In this document: positions 25,622 to 34,471 of the stretch, in pieces | Layout of the letters: every line of letters begins with the position of its first letter | How positions within the stretch are numbered: the stretch's first letter is position 1 | Assembly (NCBI GenBank): GCA_902786245.1 | Contig: CADABS010000002.1 | Location: 62,001 to 126,000, forward strand | DNA from: an uncultured Erysipelotrichaceae bacterium | GTDB taxonomy: Bacteria > Bacillota_I > Bacilli_A > Erysipelotrichales > Erysipelotrichaceae | DNA: 64,000 bases | Reading direction: 5' to 3' | Made by a program: the position numbers and the translations under genes | The notes under the pieces: model-generated | What the model was told of the DNA's origin: nothing | Seen by the model: the letters and a program-made list of their open reading frames with translations, nothing else | Databases searched by the model: none

Positions 25622-26740
25622 ATGAGCGAAAAGAGAGATAAGAACGATAGAGTCCTGTCCATCCGGGACCTCAATATTTCCTTCCAGACCGCCAACGGCA
25701 AAGTCAATGCGATCCGCGGCGTCCGTATGGATCTGTTCAGAGGCGAAACGATTGCCATCGTCGGTGAATCCGGTTCCGGCAAATCGGTTACCGTCAAGAC
25801 GATCATGGGTATTCTGGCCGGCAACGGTCAGATCGAAAGCGGCAGGATCGACTATACCTTCACCAATGAAAAGGGCGAACGGGAAACTGTCGATATGACA
25901 AAGCTTTCCCAGAAAGAGATCCGCTACCGTTTCAACGGCAAGCACATCGCCATGGTTTTCCAGGATCCGATGACATCGCTGGATCCGACCATGACGATCG
26001 GCAAGCAGATCACCGAGGGTATGCTTCTGCATGAGAAGATCAGCCATGAGGAAGCGAAGAAACGGGCTCTGCATCTGCTGGAGGAAGTCGGCATCGAGAA
26101 TCCCGAAAAGCGCTTCAGGCAGTATCCCCATCAGCTTTCCGGCGGTATGCGTCAGCGCGTCGTCATCGCGATTGCCCTTGCCTGCAATCCGGATATCCTG
26201 ATCTGCGATGAGCCGACAACGGCACTGGATGTGACGATCCAGGCAAGGATCCTGGAAGTCATCAAGAAGCTGCAGAAGGAACATGATATTTCGGTTATCT
26301 ACATTACGCACGATCTCGGTGTTGTGGCCAAGGTCGCGGATTATGTGGATGTGATGTATGCCGGCCGTATCATTGAAAAAGGAAACATCAACGAAGTATT
26401 CTATGATCCCCGCCATCCCTATACATGGGGCCTGCTGGCATCCATGCCGGATACGGATACGGATTCCAAGCGTCTGTTTGCGATTCCGGGAACGCCGCCG
26501 GATCTGCTGGAAGAAATCGTCGGCGATGCCTTTGCGCCGCGCAACCCGTATGCGCTGGCCATCGATTATAAGGCAGAACCGCCGATGTTCAATGTCGGCG
26601 GACAGCACCGTGTGGCATCCTGGCTCTGCGATCCAAGAGCACCGAAAGTCGAACTTCCCGAGCAGCTCAAAGAGCGCCTTGCAAGCATGAAACTCGAATC
26701 GGAAAGAGCACTCAAAGCACAGAAGGAGGCAGAGGCATGA
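25622..26740 (+). CDS. oppD: Oligopeptide ABC ATPase OppD
   Basis: ATPase of 372 aa with Walker [10 protein letters not shown]-loop [13 protein letters not shown], signature LSGGMRQR, Walker [13 protein letters not shown] and H-loop YITHDLG. The C-terminal oligopeptide-transporter extension ([15 protein letters not shown]) is typical, but the usual iron-sulfur cysteine cluster of OppD/DppD is not apparent: CDPR is the only Cys site there. A helical tail rich in Glu/Lys/Ala ends the protein. Overlaps oppF by four bases. Confidence 0.95.
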   Translation: MSEKRDKNDRVLSIRDLNISFQTANGKVNAIRGVRMDLFRGETIAIVGESGSGKSVTVKTIMGILAGNGQIESGRIDYTFTNEKGERETVDMTKLSQKEIRYRFNGKHIAMVFQDPMTSLDPTMTIGKQITEGMLLHEKISHEEAKKRALHLLEEVGIENPEKRFRQYPHQLSGGMRQRVVIAIALACNPDILICDEPTTALDVTIQARILEVIKKLQKEHDISVIYITHDLGVVAKVADYVDVMYAGRIIEKGNINEVFYDPRHPYTWGLLASMPDTDTDSKRLFAIPGTPPDLLEEIVGDAFAPRNPYALAIDYKAEPPMFNVGGQHRVASWLCDPRAPKVELPEQLKERLASMKLESERALKAQKEAEA

Positions 26741-27690
26741 CAGAAATCAATTACAGCGCAGAGCCGCTCCTTCATGTGGAAGGACTGAAGCAGCATTTCC
26801 GCATCTCCCGGAACTATACGACCAAGGCGGTCGACGGCATCAGCTTTGATATCTGGGAGGGCGAAACATACGGTCTGGTCGGTGAATCCGGTTCCGGAAA
26901 GTCTACGACGGGACGTTCTCTGATCCGGCTCTATCAGCCTACGGCAGGGAAAATCATCTTTGACGGACACGATATCAGCGGAAAGCTGTCGGCGGATAAC
27001 GAGAAGTTTCTGCGCCAGAATATGCAGATGATCTTCCAGGATCCGATGGCATGTCTGAATCCGCGGAAAAAAGTAGGGGAGATCATTGCCCAGGGACTGG
27101 ATATCCATCATCTCTATTCCTCCAGAGAGGAACGCAATGAAAAAGTCTATGCCATTCTTGACAAGGTCGGACTTTCCAAAGAACACGCGACGCGCTATCC
27201 GCAGCAGTTCTCGGGCGGCCAGAGACAGAGGATCGGCATTGCCAGGGCTCTGATCATGCATCCGAAACTGGTCATTGCGGATGAAGCGATCTCTGCGCTG
27301 GATGTATCGATCCAGGCCCAGGTCGTCAACCTGATGCGCGACCTGCAGGATGAAATGGGCATTACCTATCTGTTCATCGCCCATGATCTTTCCATGGTCA
27401 AATACATCTCCGACCGGATCGGCGTCATGCATCTGGGATACATCGTGGAGACCGGCACTACGGATGAAATCTTCACGAATCCGGTGCATCCGTATACCCG
27501 TTCTCTGCTTTCGGCGATTCCCCATCCGAATCCGATCGTTGAAAAGCTCCGCACACCGATCACCTATGACAAGGAAAAGGAAGGCGTCGACTATTCCAAA
27601 GGCGTTCTGCATAAGCTGACGGATACGCATTCCGTTCTGGCGACCGAGGATGAATATCATAAATGGATCTCGGGCAGCCACAGCTACTGA
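26737..27690 (+). CDS. oppF: Oligopeptide ABC ATPase OppF
   Basis: Second ATPase of the heterodimer, 317 aa. Walker [14 protein letters not shown]-loop MIFQDPMACLNPR, signature FSGGQRQR, Walker B LVIADEAISALD and H-loop FIAHDLS. C-terminal HPYTRSLLSAIPHPNP is the family's extension. Start ATG 26737 is coupled to the oppD stop; a good terminator follows. Confidence 0.95.
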   Translation: MTEINYSAEPLLHVEGLKQHFRISRNYTTKAVDGISFDIWEGETYGLVGESGSGKSTTGRSLIRLYQPTAGKIIFDGHDISGKLSADNEKFLRQNMQMIFQDPMACLNPRKKVGEIIAQGLDIHHLYSSREERNEKVYAILDKVGLSKEHATRYPQQFSGGQRQRIGIARALIMHPKLVIADEAISALDVSIQAQVVNLMRDLQDEMGITYLFIAHDLSMVKYISDRIGVMHLGYIVETGTTDEIFTNPVHPYTRSLLSAIPHPNPIVEKLRTPITYDKEKEGVDYSKGVLHKLTDTHSVLATEDEYHKWISGSHSY

Positions 27691-27699
27691 CGGAATAAG

Positions 27700-27728
27700 A
27701 ACTGCGGCAGAAGTGCTGCAGTTTTCTT
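27700..27728 (+). terminator. opp operon terminator
   Basis: A 10-bp stem (27700-27709 with 27714-27723, one G-U pair, loop GAAG) followed by TTTTCTTAT. Confidence 0.8.
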
Positions 27729-27751
27729 ATGGCGGTGAAGGCATTAACTGC

Positions 27752-27780
27752 TTGTCATTATGGGACTTTACGGGTATAAT
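27752..27780 (+). promoter_or_regulatory. hisS-aspS promoter
   Basis: TTGTCA (27752-27757), 17-base spacer, TATAAT (27775-27780). Confidence 0.8.
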
Positions 27781-27786
27781 CCAATG

Positions 27787-28005
27787 CGTATAAACAATTC
27801 AGAGATGGAGAGATCTTCCTTCAGTACCTCTACAGCGACAATGGACTGGTGAAAGCATTGGCGGGAAGCAGGAAAGACAGACACTCCGGAGAAGATGTTC
27901 TGAACTGAGTAGGAACGTACGTATTCCGCGTTAAGGAACAAGTGCCCGCAGGGGAACTAAGGTGGTACCGCGCTTATGGCGTCCTTGGACAGGGCGCTTT
28001 TTATT
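27787..28005 (+). ncRNA. T-box leader of hisS-aspS
   Basis: The T-box core AAGGTGGTACCGCG (about 27959-27972) precedes a terminator of GCGTCCT (27979-27985) and AGGGCGC (27991-27997) with T5. The upstream part contains GATGGAGAGATC-like stem I sequence and a possible His specifier CAC at 27882-27884 (in GACAGACACTCC); the specificity is inferred mainly from hisS downstream. The same leader would also control aspS. It fills the gap between oppF and hisS. Confidence 0.85.
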
Positions 28006-28022
28006 TACAGAAGGAGGCACAA

Positions 28023-29288
28023 ATGAGTTATCAGACACCAAGAGGAACCTATGACATTCTGCCGGAAGATATGCCGATGTGGCATAATGCGGAGGATGTG
28101 ATCCGCAGAATCACGGCTCTCTACCGCTACCGGGAGATCCGTACACCGTATTTTGAAGATACAAAAGTATTCAAGCGGGAAAATGACAGCTCAGACATGG
28201 TCAACAAGGAGATGTATACGTTTGCGATGGGCAGCGATTCCTATACGCTGCGTCCGGAGGGAACGGCCGGCGTCATCCGTGCGTTTGACCAGCATAAGCT
28301 GTACGGTTCGATGGAGATGCCGGGCAGATTCTATTACCTCGGCGCCATGTTCCGTCATGAAAGACCGCAGAAGGGCAGACAGCGTCAGTTCACGCAGTTC
28401 GGTGTTGAGAATATCGGTGCCAAGACACCGGAGATCGATGCCGAGACGATTGCCCTGGGCTATGACATTGTCAAAGCCATGGATATTTCCAGTGTCAGGG
28501 TTCTGATCAATACGCTCGGCGATGATGAAAGCAGAGCTGCCTACCGGGCTGCGCTGAAAGAGTATTTCGCACCGTACCTTGATGAACTCTGCGGCGACTG
28601 CAAGCGCCGCTATGAACAGAATCCGCTGCGGATCCTGGACTGCAAGATCGACCATGACAAGGAATTCATGAAAGGCGCACCGCGTCTTTCCGAATACCTC
28701 AATGAGGAATCCAGAGCCTATTTCGACAGAGTGCTGAAGGCGCTCGATGCCCTGGAGATCCCATATGAGATCGACGAGCGTCTTGTCAGAGGTCTGGATT
28801 ACTATACGCATACGGTATTCGAAGTCGTCTCGACAAGACCCGACAGCGGTGCCCAGGCAACGATCTTCGCCGGTGGCAGATATGATCATTTCGTCGAGTA
28901 TTACGGGGGACCGCAGATGTCAGGCATCGGCTTTGCCATCGGTATGGAACGGCTGATCAATCTGGCAAAGGAAGAAGGCCACGACTTCGGCAGCGACGGT
29001 TCGACAAGGGCATATGTCATCGGTCTGGGCGATGTGCAGACCGAGGTCCTGCGGACGGTGCAGGCACTGCGGAAGGCAGGCATTGCGGCCGAGGCAAACC
29101 TCGTACCGCGTTCGCTGAAGGCGCAGTTCAAGAGCGCCGACCGGAACGGAGCGGAATATATCATTATCCTCGGCGAGGATGAAGTGAAACAGAATACGGT
29201 CAATGTCAAGCGGACCAGCGACCGCAGCCAGGTAACGGTCAGTATGGATGATCTGATCGGTACGCTGAAAACATGGGAGGAAGAATAA
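28023..29288 (+). CDS. hisS: Histidyl-tRNA synthetase
   Basis: Class II synthetase, 421 aa. Motif 1 region PEDMPMWHN onward, motif 2 FRHERPQKGRQRQFTQFGVE, the histidine loops LVRGLDYYTHTVFE (HisA) and motif 3 MSGIGFAIGMERL; C-terminal anticodon-binding domain from about 325. The true start MSYQTPRGTYDILPED at 28023 follows GAAGGAGG; the frame is open into the T-box, but that part is leader. One base separates the stop from aspS. Confidence 0.97.
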   Translation: MSYQTPRGTYDILPEDMPMWHNAEDVIRRITALYRYREIRTPYFEDTKVFKRENDSSDMVNKEMYTFAMGSDSYTLRPEGTAGVIRAFDQHKLYGSMEMPGRFYYLGAMFRHERPQKGRQRQFTQFGVENIGAKTPEIDAETIALGYDIVKAMDISSVRVLINTLGDDESRAAYRAALKEYFAPYLDELCGDCKRRYEQNPLRILDCKIDHDKEFMKGAPRLSEYLNEESRAYFDRVLKALDALEIPYEIDERLVRGLDYYTHTVFEVVSTRPDSGAQATIFAGGRYDHFVEYYGGPQMSGIGFAIGMERLINLAKEEGHDFGSDGSTRAYVIGLGDVQTEVLRTVQALRKAGIAAEANLVPRSLKAQFKSADRNGAEYIIILGEDEVKQNTVNVKRTSDRSQVTVSMDDLIGTLKTWEEE

Positions 29289-29289
29289 C

Positions 29290-31032
29290 ATGGAACGGAC
29301 ACATGAAAACGGAACACTGAGAAAAGAAAATGCCGGCCAGACGGTCACCGTCGTCGGCTGGGTGAATAAGAGAAGAAATCTCGGATCGCTCGTATTTATC
29401 GATCTGCGCGACCGCAGCGGCATCGTACAGATCACCTTTGACGAAACGATGGCCTCTCAGGTACAGGAAGTGCGCAATGAGTATATCCTGCAGGTCACGG
29501 GTACCGTGCAGATGCGCTCCAATCCCAACCCGAACATGGCGACCGGCGAGATCGAGATCCTCGCGCAGAAAGTAACGATCGTCAACCGGGCGGAAACTGC
29601 ACCCATCGTCATCGCCGATGACAGCGATACCGGCGAAGATACCAGACTGAAATACAGATATCTGGATCTGCGCAGACCGGTGCTGCAGAAGAACATGATC
29701 CTGCGCCATAAGATCTGCATGATCGCCCGTCAGGTTCTGGATGAGAAGGGATTCATCGAAATCGAAACACCGATCCTGGCCAGATCGACACCGGAAGGTG
29801 CCCGCGACTATCTGGTTCCTTCCCGGATCTACAACGGCAAGTTCTGGGCGTTGCCGCAGTCGCCGCAGATTTACAAGCAGCTGCTGATGATCGCCGGCAT
29901 GGAGAAGTATTTCCAGATTGCCAGATGCTTCCGCGATGAAGACCTCAGAGCGGACCGTCAACCGGAATTCACCCAGATCGATATCGAAATGAGCTTCGGC
30001 GATGAGAATACCGTATTCGGCGTCGTCGAAGATCTGATGAAAGCGATCTTCAAGGGTACTGTCGGCTATGATCTGGAAGATCATTTCGTCAGAATGCCCT
30101 GGGAAGAATGCATGCGCAGATACGGAACCGACAAGCCGGATCTCCGCTTCGGCAATGAGATCATTGATCTGTCCGGGCTGTTTGCGGATACGGAATTCCA
30201 GGTATTCCGCAGCGTTCTTGATGCCAAAGGCATCATCGGCTGCGTGAAGTTCAGCAATGCGGCTGATCAGTACAGCCGCAAGGGTCTGGACAAACTGCAG
30301 GATTTCGTAAAGCACGGCTTCAAAGCAAAGGCGCTGGCTTATCTGAAGATGGAAAACGGTACACTGACCGGTTCGATTGCCAAGCCGCTCAGCGACGCCG
30401 AGAAGGCCGCTGTATGCGATAAACTGCAGCTGCAGGACAATGACCTGGTACTGGTCATTGCCGATACACCGCGCATCGTACAGAGCGCTCTGGGTGCTCT
30501 GCGGGTCAGACTGGGCCATGAACTCAATCTGATCGATGAGAGCGTCTATAAGTTCCTGTGGGTCACCGACTTCCCGATGTTCGAATACAGCGAGGAAGAG
30601 AACAGATGGGTCGCTGCCCATCATCCGTTTACCGCGCCGAAGGAAGAAGATGTCGACAAACTCTTCAGCGATCCGGAACATGTATCCTCAAGAGCCTATG
30701 ACCTCGTTCTCAACGGCTATGAACTGCTGAGCGGATCGATCCGTATCCACGATCAGGAACTGCAGGAAAAGGTATTCGAGGCAATCGGTCTGACCATGGA
30801 AAAGGCAAGGGAGAGATTCGGATTCTTCCTCGATGCATTCCGCTACGGCACACCTCCGCACGGCGGTGTCGGCATCGGTCTGGAAAGACTGACCATGGTG
30901 CTGGCCGGTACGGACAATATCCGCGATGTCGTCGCATTCCCGACCACAAACAGCTCGCTCGATCTGATGAGCGAATCGCCCAATGTCGTCGATCAGGCCC
31001 AGCTTGATATCCTCGGCATCTCGATCAAGTGA
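29290..31032 (+). CDS. aspS: Aspartyl-tRNA synthetase
   Basis: Class II bacterial-type synthetase of 580 aa. N-terminal OB anticodon domain (VGWVNKRRNLGSLVFIDLRD), catalytic QSPQIYKQLLMIAGMEKYFQI and FRDEDLRADRQPEFTQID (motif 2), GAD insertion domain (about 280-410) and motif 3 GVGIGLERL. Whether it is discriminating (Asp only) or also charges tRNA-Asn cannot be settled, since no gatCAB or asnS is in the window. Confidence 0.97.
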   Translation: MERTHENGTLRKENAGQTVTVVGWVNKRRNLGSLVFIDLRDRSGIVQITFDETMASQVQEVRNEYILQVTGTVQMRSNPNPNMATGEIEILAQKVTIVNRAETAPIVIADDSDTGEDTRLKYRYLDLRRPVLQKNMILRHKICMIARQVLDEKGFIEIETPILARSTPEGARDYLVPSRIYNGKFWALPQSPQIYKQLLMIAGMEKYFQIARCFRDEDLRADRQPEFTQIDIEMSFGDENTVFGVVEDLMKAIFKGTVGYDLEDHFVRMPWEECMRRYGTDKPDLRFGNEIIDLSGLFADTEFQVFRSVLDAKGIIGCVKFSNAADQYSRKGLDKLQDFVKHGFKAKALAYLKMENGTLTGSIAKPLSDAEKAAVCDKLQLQDNDLVLVIADTPRIVQSALGALRVRLGHELNLIDESVYKFLWVTDFPMFEYSEEENRWVAAHHPFTAPKEEDVDKLFSDPEHVSSRAYDLVLNGYELLSGSIRIHDQELQEKVFEAIGLTMEKARERFGFFLDAFRYGTPPHGGVGIGLERLTMVLAGTDNIRDVVAFPTTNSSLDLMSESPNVVDQAQLDILGISIK

Positions 31033-31039
31033 CATTCAG

Positions 31040-31063
31040 CCGGATCTGTATGATCCGGTTTTT
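31040..31063 (+). terminator. hisS-aspS terminator
   Basis: CCGGATC (31040-31046) pairs with GATCCGG (31052-31058), followed by T5. Confidence 0.9.
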
Positions 31064-31113
31064 CAATGAACGCGGATTATCTGTCTGTCAAGACTGTATT
31101 TGCATCAGTGCTC

Positions 31114-31122
31114 TGCTATAAT
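31114..31122 (+). promoter_or_regulatory. Promoter of the small RNA downstream of aspS
   Basis: Extended -10 box TGCTATAAT (31114-31122); the -35 region has no close match to TTGACA at the right distance. Confidence 0.6.
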
Positions 31123-31126
31123 TTGA

Positions 31127-31282
31127 TTGCCGGAGGACCAAGTATTTTTCCTACATTTTGATATACGGGAATCCTGACTGGAGATATCCGTGTTGAATGC
31201 CCGGTACGGCCGGGAATCCTGACGATTGACCAAGGATACCCACCTCTACATAAGAGGGAACATATCACCCCTTCGGCAAAAG
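31127..31282 (+). ncRNA. ssrS: Structured small RNA, probable 6S RNA
   Basis: About 155 nt with no reading frame, starting at an extended -10 promoter. The two ends pair (TTGCCGGAGG near 31127-31136 with CCCCTTCGGCAA at 31268-31279), leaving a long interior with two hairpins: ACGG/CCGT around 31165-31192, and CCCGG-TACGG-CCGGG (about 31200-31214). This closed-end, open-middle design and the position just after aspS match 6S RNA, which lies near aspS in several Firmicutes; GGGAACATA at about 31257 resembles a segment I recall in Bacillus 6S-1. It contains a perfect 13-nt direct repeat (31166-31178 and 31211-31223). Family assignment is tentative; an unrelated regulatory RNA is possible. It explains most of the gap 31033-31355. 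Confidence 0.55.
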
Positions 31283-31298
31283 AGAAAGAAAACGCATA

Positions 31299-31327
31299 TT
31301 GCGTATAGTTATAAAAAAAGGTAGAAT
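31299..31327 (+). promoter_or_regulatory. Promoter of the UPF0154 gene
   Basis: TTGCGT (31299-31304), 17-base spacer, TAGAAT (31322-31327). Confidence 0.65.
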
Positions 31328-31355
31328 TAACGCAGTTTAGTAAGGGGTGTTTGAA

Positions 31356-31568
31356 ATGAGTGAATTCTGGTCATCACTGCTGTGGTTCATCGCAGGCGGT
31401 GTCGTAGCAGCGATCGCAACGTTCTTTATCACAAAGCATTATTTCGAAAAACAGCTCCGTGAGAATCCTCCGATCAATGAGAAGATGATCCGGGCAATGT
31501 TCATGCAGATGGGCCGCAAGCCGAGCGAGGCACAGATCCGTCAGGTCATGAAACAGATGCAGAAATAA
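31356..31568 (+). CDS. UPF0154 (YneF-like) membrane protein
   Basis: A 70-aa protein with one N-terminal membrane helix (about 6-26) and a cytoplasmic tail with the family signature ENPPINEKMIRAMFMQMGRKPSE. YneF-type proteins are widespread in Firmicutes; the function is unknown. Start ATG 31356 (MSEFWSS) is preceded by TAAGGGGTG; TTG 31347 is an in-frame alternative without merit. Confidence 0.9.
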   Translation: MSEFWSSLLWFIAGGVVAAIATFFITKHYFEKQLRENPPINEKMIRAMFMQMGRKPSEAQIRQVMKQMQK

Positions 31569-31654
31569 CCTGAATCAGCTGTGCAATGCACGGCTTTTTC
31601 TTTGCCCGCACAGCATAAAAAAAAGAAGAGCCGGAGCTCTTCTCAAAGGTTTCT

Positions 31655-33325
31655 TCAGGCTGACTGGGCAACGATTTCATCATCGGAGATATCCGATGTC
31701 ATGCCGGTGACCGCACCCTTGGCTACGTTGCAGGCGTGGTCGCCCATACGTTCCAGTGTACCGATAATATCGCAGAAGAAGGATTCCTCTGCCGGCGAAG
31801 CGATTTCGTTATGTGCCATACGGCGGAAGTGGTGGCCTCTGTAGCGCATCTCAAGTTCATCGAGATTGCGTTCCATATCCTGCAGGCGCTTGTAATCACC
31901 CGGATCTCTTGTCATGAATACTTCCGTGCAGAGATCGAACATATCCAGGAACTGTGCGAACATCGTCTTGATTTCTTCACCGGCCGGTTCAGAGATGCTG
32001 TGTCCGTCCTGACGGATGATATCGAAGAACTCGGACAGGTTCATGGTCAGATCGCCGATGCGTTCGTAGTTCTTGACACCGTCCAGCGACAGCCGGACAT
32101 TTTCCGTATCTGAAGCAGTCAGATTCGGTTTTGTGGAAAGGCGGATCAGATAATTCGTGATCTTCTGGTCGAAGCGGTTGACGAGTGCTTCGTTCTTGTT
32201 CAGCTGTTCAAGCAGTTCGGAATTTCCGTCCTGCAGGAATGCAAGTGTTTCAACCGTATTGTGACGGACGACATCGACCATCTGCAGGATTGCCTGCTGG
32301 GCTGTATAGACACCGGCCGACGGCAGAATGTTGGTGATTTCCTCGTCCATCTCATCGATGTTGATTTCAAGCTGATCGGGTTCTTCGCCCGGGATGATCT
32401 TTTTGACAAAGGCAACCAGCTGCGTTGTGAACGGAACAAACATCAGCGTCGTGACTGTCTTGAAGATGATGTTTGCAATCGCAATCTGCATCATCGGGTT
32501 GGTATTTCCGGCGATGGCCTGGATCAGATTGGCGAACGGCACAAGCAGGATCATACCGAAGCAGGTCGAGATGACATTCAGCGTTGTATGCAGGGCCGCT
32601 GTGCGCTTGCCGGCCAGCGTTCCGCCGACTGCCGCAAGAATACCGGTCATCGTCGTACCGATATTGGCACCGAACATAAACGGCAGGGAAGCCGAGAATG
32701 ACAGGGCACCGGCCATGTACAGTTTCTGTACGACACCGATCGTCGCAGCGGAGGACTGCACCGCCGCTGTCAGAAGAATACCTGCGGCCAGGGCCAGGAA
32801 GGGATTCTTTGACATCATCAGAGCGATGGATTCAAACTCCGGCATTTCTTTCAGCGCTGCCAGCGCATCGCCCATAGCGGACATGCCGAAGAAGATCAGT
32901 CCGAATCCGAGCAGGACCTGTCCGGTCTGGATCGTTTTGAGTTTTTTCCGGAAGCAGATCAGGAAACATCCTGCGAATATGATAAACATTGCATATTTAT
33001 CGATCTGCACAGAAATGAGGAAGGAAGTGACCGTTGTACCGATCGTCGCACCGAGGATGATGCCGGCTGCCTGTTCCAGCGTCATCAGACCGGCTCTGAC
33101 AAGACCGATCGTGATTGCGGAAGTCGCCGAGCTTGACTGCATGATGATCGTGATCAGAATACCGATGCCAAGCGCCGATAAGCGGTTGGATGTGTATTTG
33201 TTGATGTAGTCTTTCAGTTTGTCTCCGGCCGCGGCTTTCAGACCGTCGCCCATGAACTTGATACCGAACATGAACAGACCGAAACCGCCAAGAATACTTC
33301 CCCAGTCAAGTGATAGCAAAGACAT
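31655..33325 (-). CDS. Na/Pi cotransporter-family membrane protein with PhoU-like tail
   Basis: A 556-aa protein of the NptA/PNaS family. Two inverted-repeat halves each carry the QSS signature: IMQSSSATSAITIG (about 62-75) and TAAVQSSAATIGVV (about 190-203), which form the phosphate/sodium site. About eight helices reach residue 345; the remaining 200 residues are soluble helical bundle resembling PhoU (NVRLSLDGVKNYERIGDLTMNL, ERMGDHACNVAKG). Start ATG 33325 follows AAAAGGAGATCAT; the frame upstream is leader. The leader is a Mn2+-type riboswitch, so the physiological cargo may be linked to manganese. An A8 run at 31618-31625 next to GAAGAGC inverted bases may end the transcript. Confidence 0.93.
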   Translation of the reverse strand: MSLLSLDWGSILGGFGLFMFGIKFMGDGLKAAAGDKLKDYINKYTSNRLSALGIGILITIIMQSSSATSAITIGLVRAGLMTLEQAAGIILGATIGTTVTSFLISVQIDKYAMFIIFAGCFLICFRKKLKTIQTGQVLLGFGLIFFGMSAMGDALAALKEMPEFESIALMMSKNPFLALAAGILLTAAVQSSAATIGVVQKLYMAGALSFSASLPFMFGANIGTTMTGILAAVGGTLAGKRTAALHTTLNVISTCFGMILLVPFANLIQAIAGNTNPMMQIAIANIIFKTVTTLMFVPFTTQLVAFVKKIIPGEEPDQLEINIDEMDEEITNILPSAGVYTAQQAILQMVDVVRHNTVETLAFLQDGNSELLEQLNKNEALVNRFDQKITNYLIRLSTKPNLTASDTENVRLSLDGVKNYERIGDLTMNLSEFFDIIRQDGHSISEPAGEEIKTMFAQFLDMFDLCTEVFMTRDPGDYKRLQDMERNLDELEMRYRGHHFRRMAHNEIASPAEESFFCDIIGTLERMGDHACNVAKGAVTGMTSDISDDEIVAQSA

Positions 33326-33344
33326 ATGATCTCCTTTTTTTAAT

Positions 33345-33367
33345 AAAAAAGCACAGGTCTGCTGTGC
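33345..33367 (-). terminator. Riboswitch-controlled terminator before the Na/Pi gene
   Basis: On the minus strand GCACAG (33367-33362) pairs with CTGTGC (33356-33351), followed by T6. An upstream CTGCTGTG segment (about 33401-33394) can pair with CACAGCAG of the terminator, giving the alternative antiterminator. Confidence 0.8.
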
Positions 33368-33416
33368 GGCTGAATCATTCATTTTCATCCATACACAGCA
33401 GAAAGAATTGTTGCGT

Positions 33417-33500
33417 ATGAGTCTCACAATTTAAAGAAAGCCGGGATTTTCACCGTGATGACGACTTTTCTGCGCACCATGGCGCCTGTTACTCCCTCAT
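33417..33500 (-). ncRNA. yybP-ykoY (Mn2+-sensing) riboswitch aptamer
   Basis: Read on the minus strand: P1 is ATGAG (33500-33496) with CTCAT (33421-33417). Inside it are the family's conserved stretches GGGAGTAAC at the 5' side, GTCGTCATCACGG in the middle, CCCGGCTTT, and GTGAGACT at the 3' side, with a hairpin GGCGCC-ATG-GTGCGC region between. These match my knowledge of the yybP-ykoY consensus (two loops docking around Mn2+). A terminator/antiterminator pair follows, so Mn2+ should turn the gene on. Most of 33326-33613 is thus leader on this strand. Confidence 0.8.
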
Positions 33501-33613
33501 TTCTTCTTATGATATCATAATTACCTGTTATGAAGGAAAAAATAATAAACAATTAATAAAAACAACTGCAAAAAGGAAGAGGAAAACAGTAAACTATATT
33601 TTGGGGAATTATT

Positions 33614-34471
33614 ATGAGTCAGTACGATTTTCAGAATAAAAAACAGAACGAATACGGCAGCGATCTGTTTCAGGAATACCTGAATGAACAGGAAAACAAA
33701 GAAAGCCAGGACGGGATCCGGGTATCGGATCAGGTGGAGGAGGATCTCCGCCGCTATGAACTTTTTGAAAAGCATATGCCGAAGAAGAACCGGTCCGGCG
33801 ACAGGCGGAAAACCGCAGTGATCGGACTGGGAATCGTCGCTGTGGCAGCTTCCGTCGCAATCGTCGCGGGAACGGCCATCAGCCGCATGTCCTATTCCGA
33901 ACCCGAATACTATGAAGAACCGTATGCATATGACATTGAAGAACAGGACGGTTATGCATATCTTTCCGAGAACATAGCCAATCCGGAATTCGTCATGGAT
34001 CAGCAGTATTATGCATTTCCGTTCCAGGTATCCGATCTGCTTAATAATGGCTGGGAGATCCGTACATCCGGCTTTTCCGGCAGCGTCGGAGAAGTCGGCA
34101 GCGAGCCGGCTGTCATCCGCATGGTCTCTCCCTGGGGCGATCAGAATGTGGAACTGACGGTTGTTTCACCGGACGGCGAAACGGTGCCGGTGGAAGAAGC
34201 GACCGCCGTCGGTCTGTATATCAGCGGCTGGGGTGTCGATTTCAATCTGCCGGGCTATGTCGGCATCGGTGAAGGTTCCTATTATCTGGAAGATGTATTT
34301 GCCCGCTCGGATGTCGAATGGGTCAAGACCGGAAAGAACGGCGCTTCCTATTATACTGTCTCTGCCGATACGGACAGCGGTACCTACAGCATTGACTTCG
34401 AGATGCAGGATGATATGGTGGAAAGCATCACGATGCAGATGCAGAACGGACAGACAGAGGCAGCCGAATGA
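33614..34471 (+). CDS. Single-span membrane protein with extracellular domain, unknown
   Basis: A 285-aa protein. Residues 1-60 are charged and probably cytoplasmic; one membrane helix at about 69-91 (AVIGLGIVAVAASVAIVAGTAI); an acidic Tyr/Glu linker (about 95-115); then an outer domain of about 170 residues, Gly/Val/Asp-rich and probably all-beta (GWEIRTSGFSGSVGEVGSEP, VGLYISGWGVDFNLPG). I recognise no family. RBS is TTGGGGAA. The stop overlaps the HAD gene by four bases, so they form an operon. Confidence 0.8.
   Translation: MSQYDFQNKKQNEYGSDLFQEYLNEQENKESQDGIRVSDQVEEDLRRYELFEKHMPKKNRSGDRRKTAVIGLGIVAVAASVAIVAGTAISRMSYSEPEYYEEPYAYDIEEQDGYAYLSENIANPEFVMDQQYYAFPFQVSDLLNNGWEIRTSGFSGSVGEVGSEPAVIRMVSPWGDQNVELTVVSPDGETVPVEEATAVGLYISGWGVDFNLPGYVGIGEGSYYLEDVFARSDVEWVKTGKNGASYYTVSADTDSGTYSIDFEMQDDMVESITMQMQNGQTEAAE

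Noticed and set aside
29239-30681. 480-codon open frame opposite aspS
   Set aside because: Shadow of aspS for the same reason.
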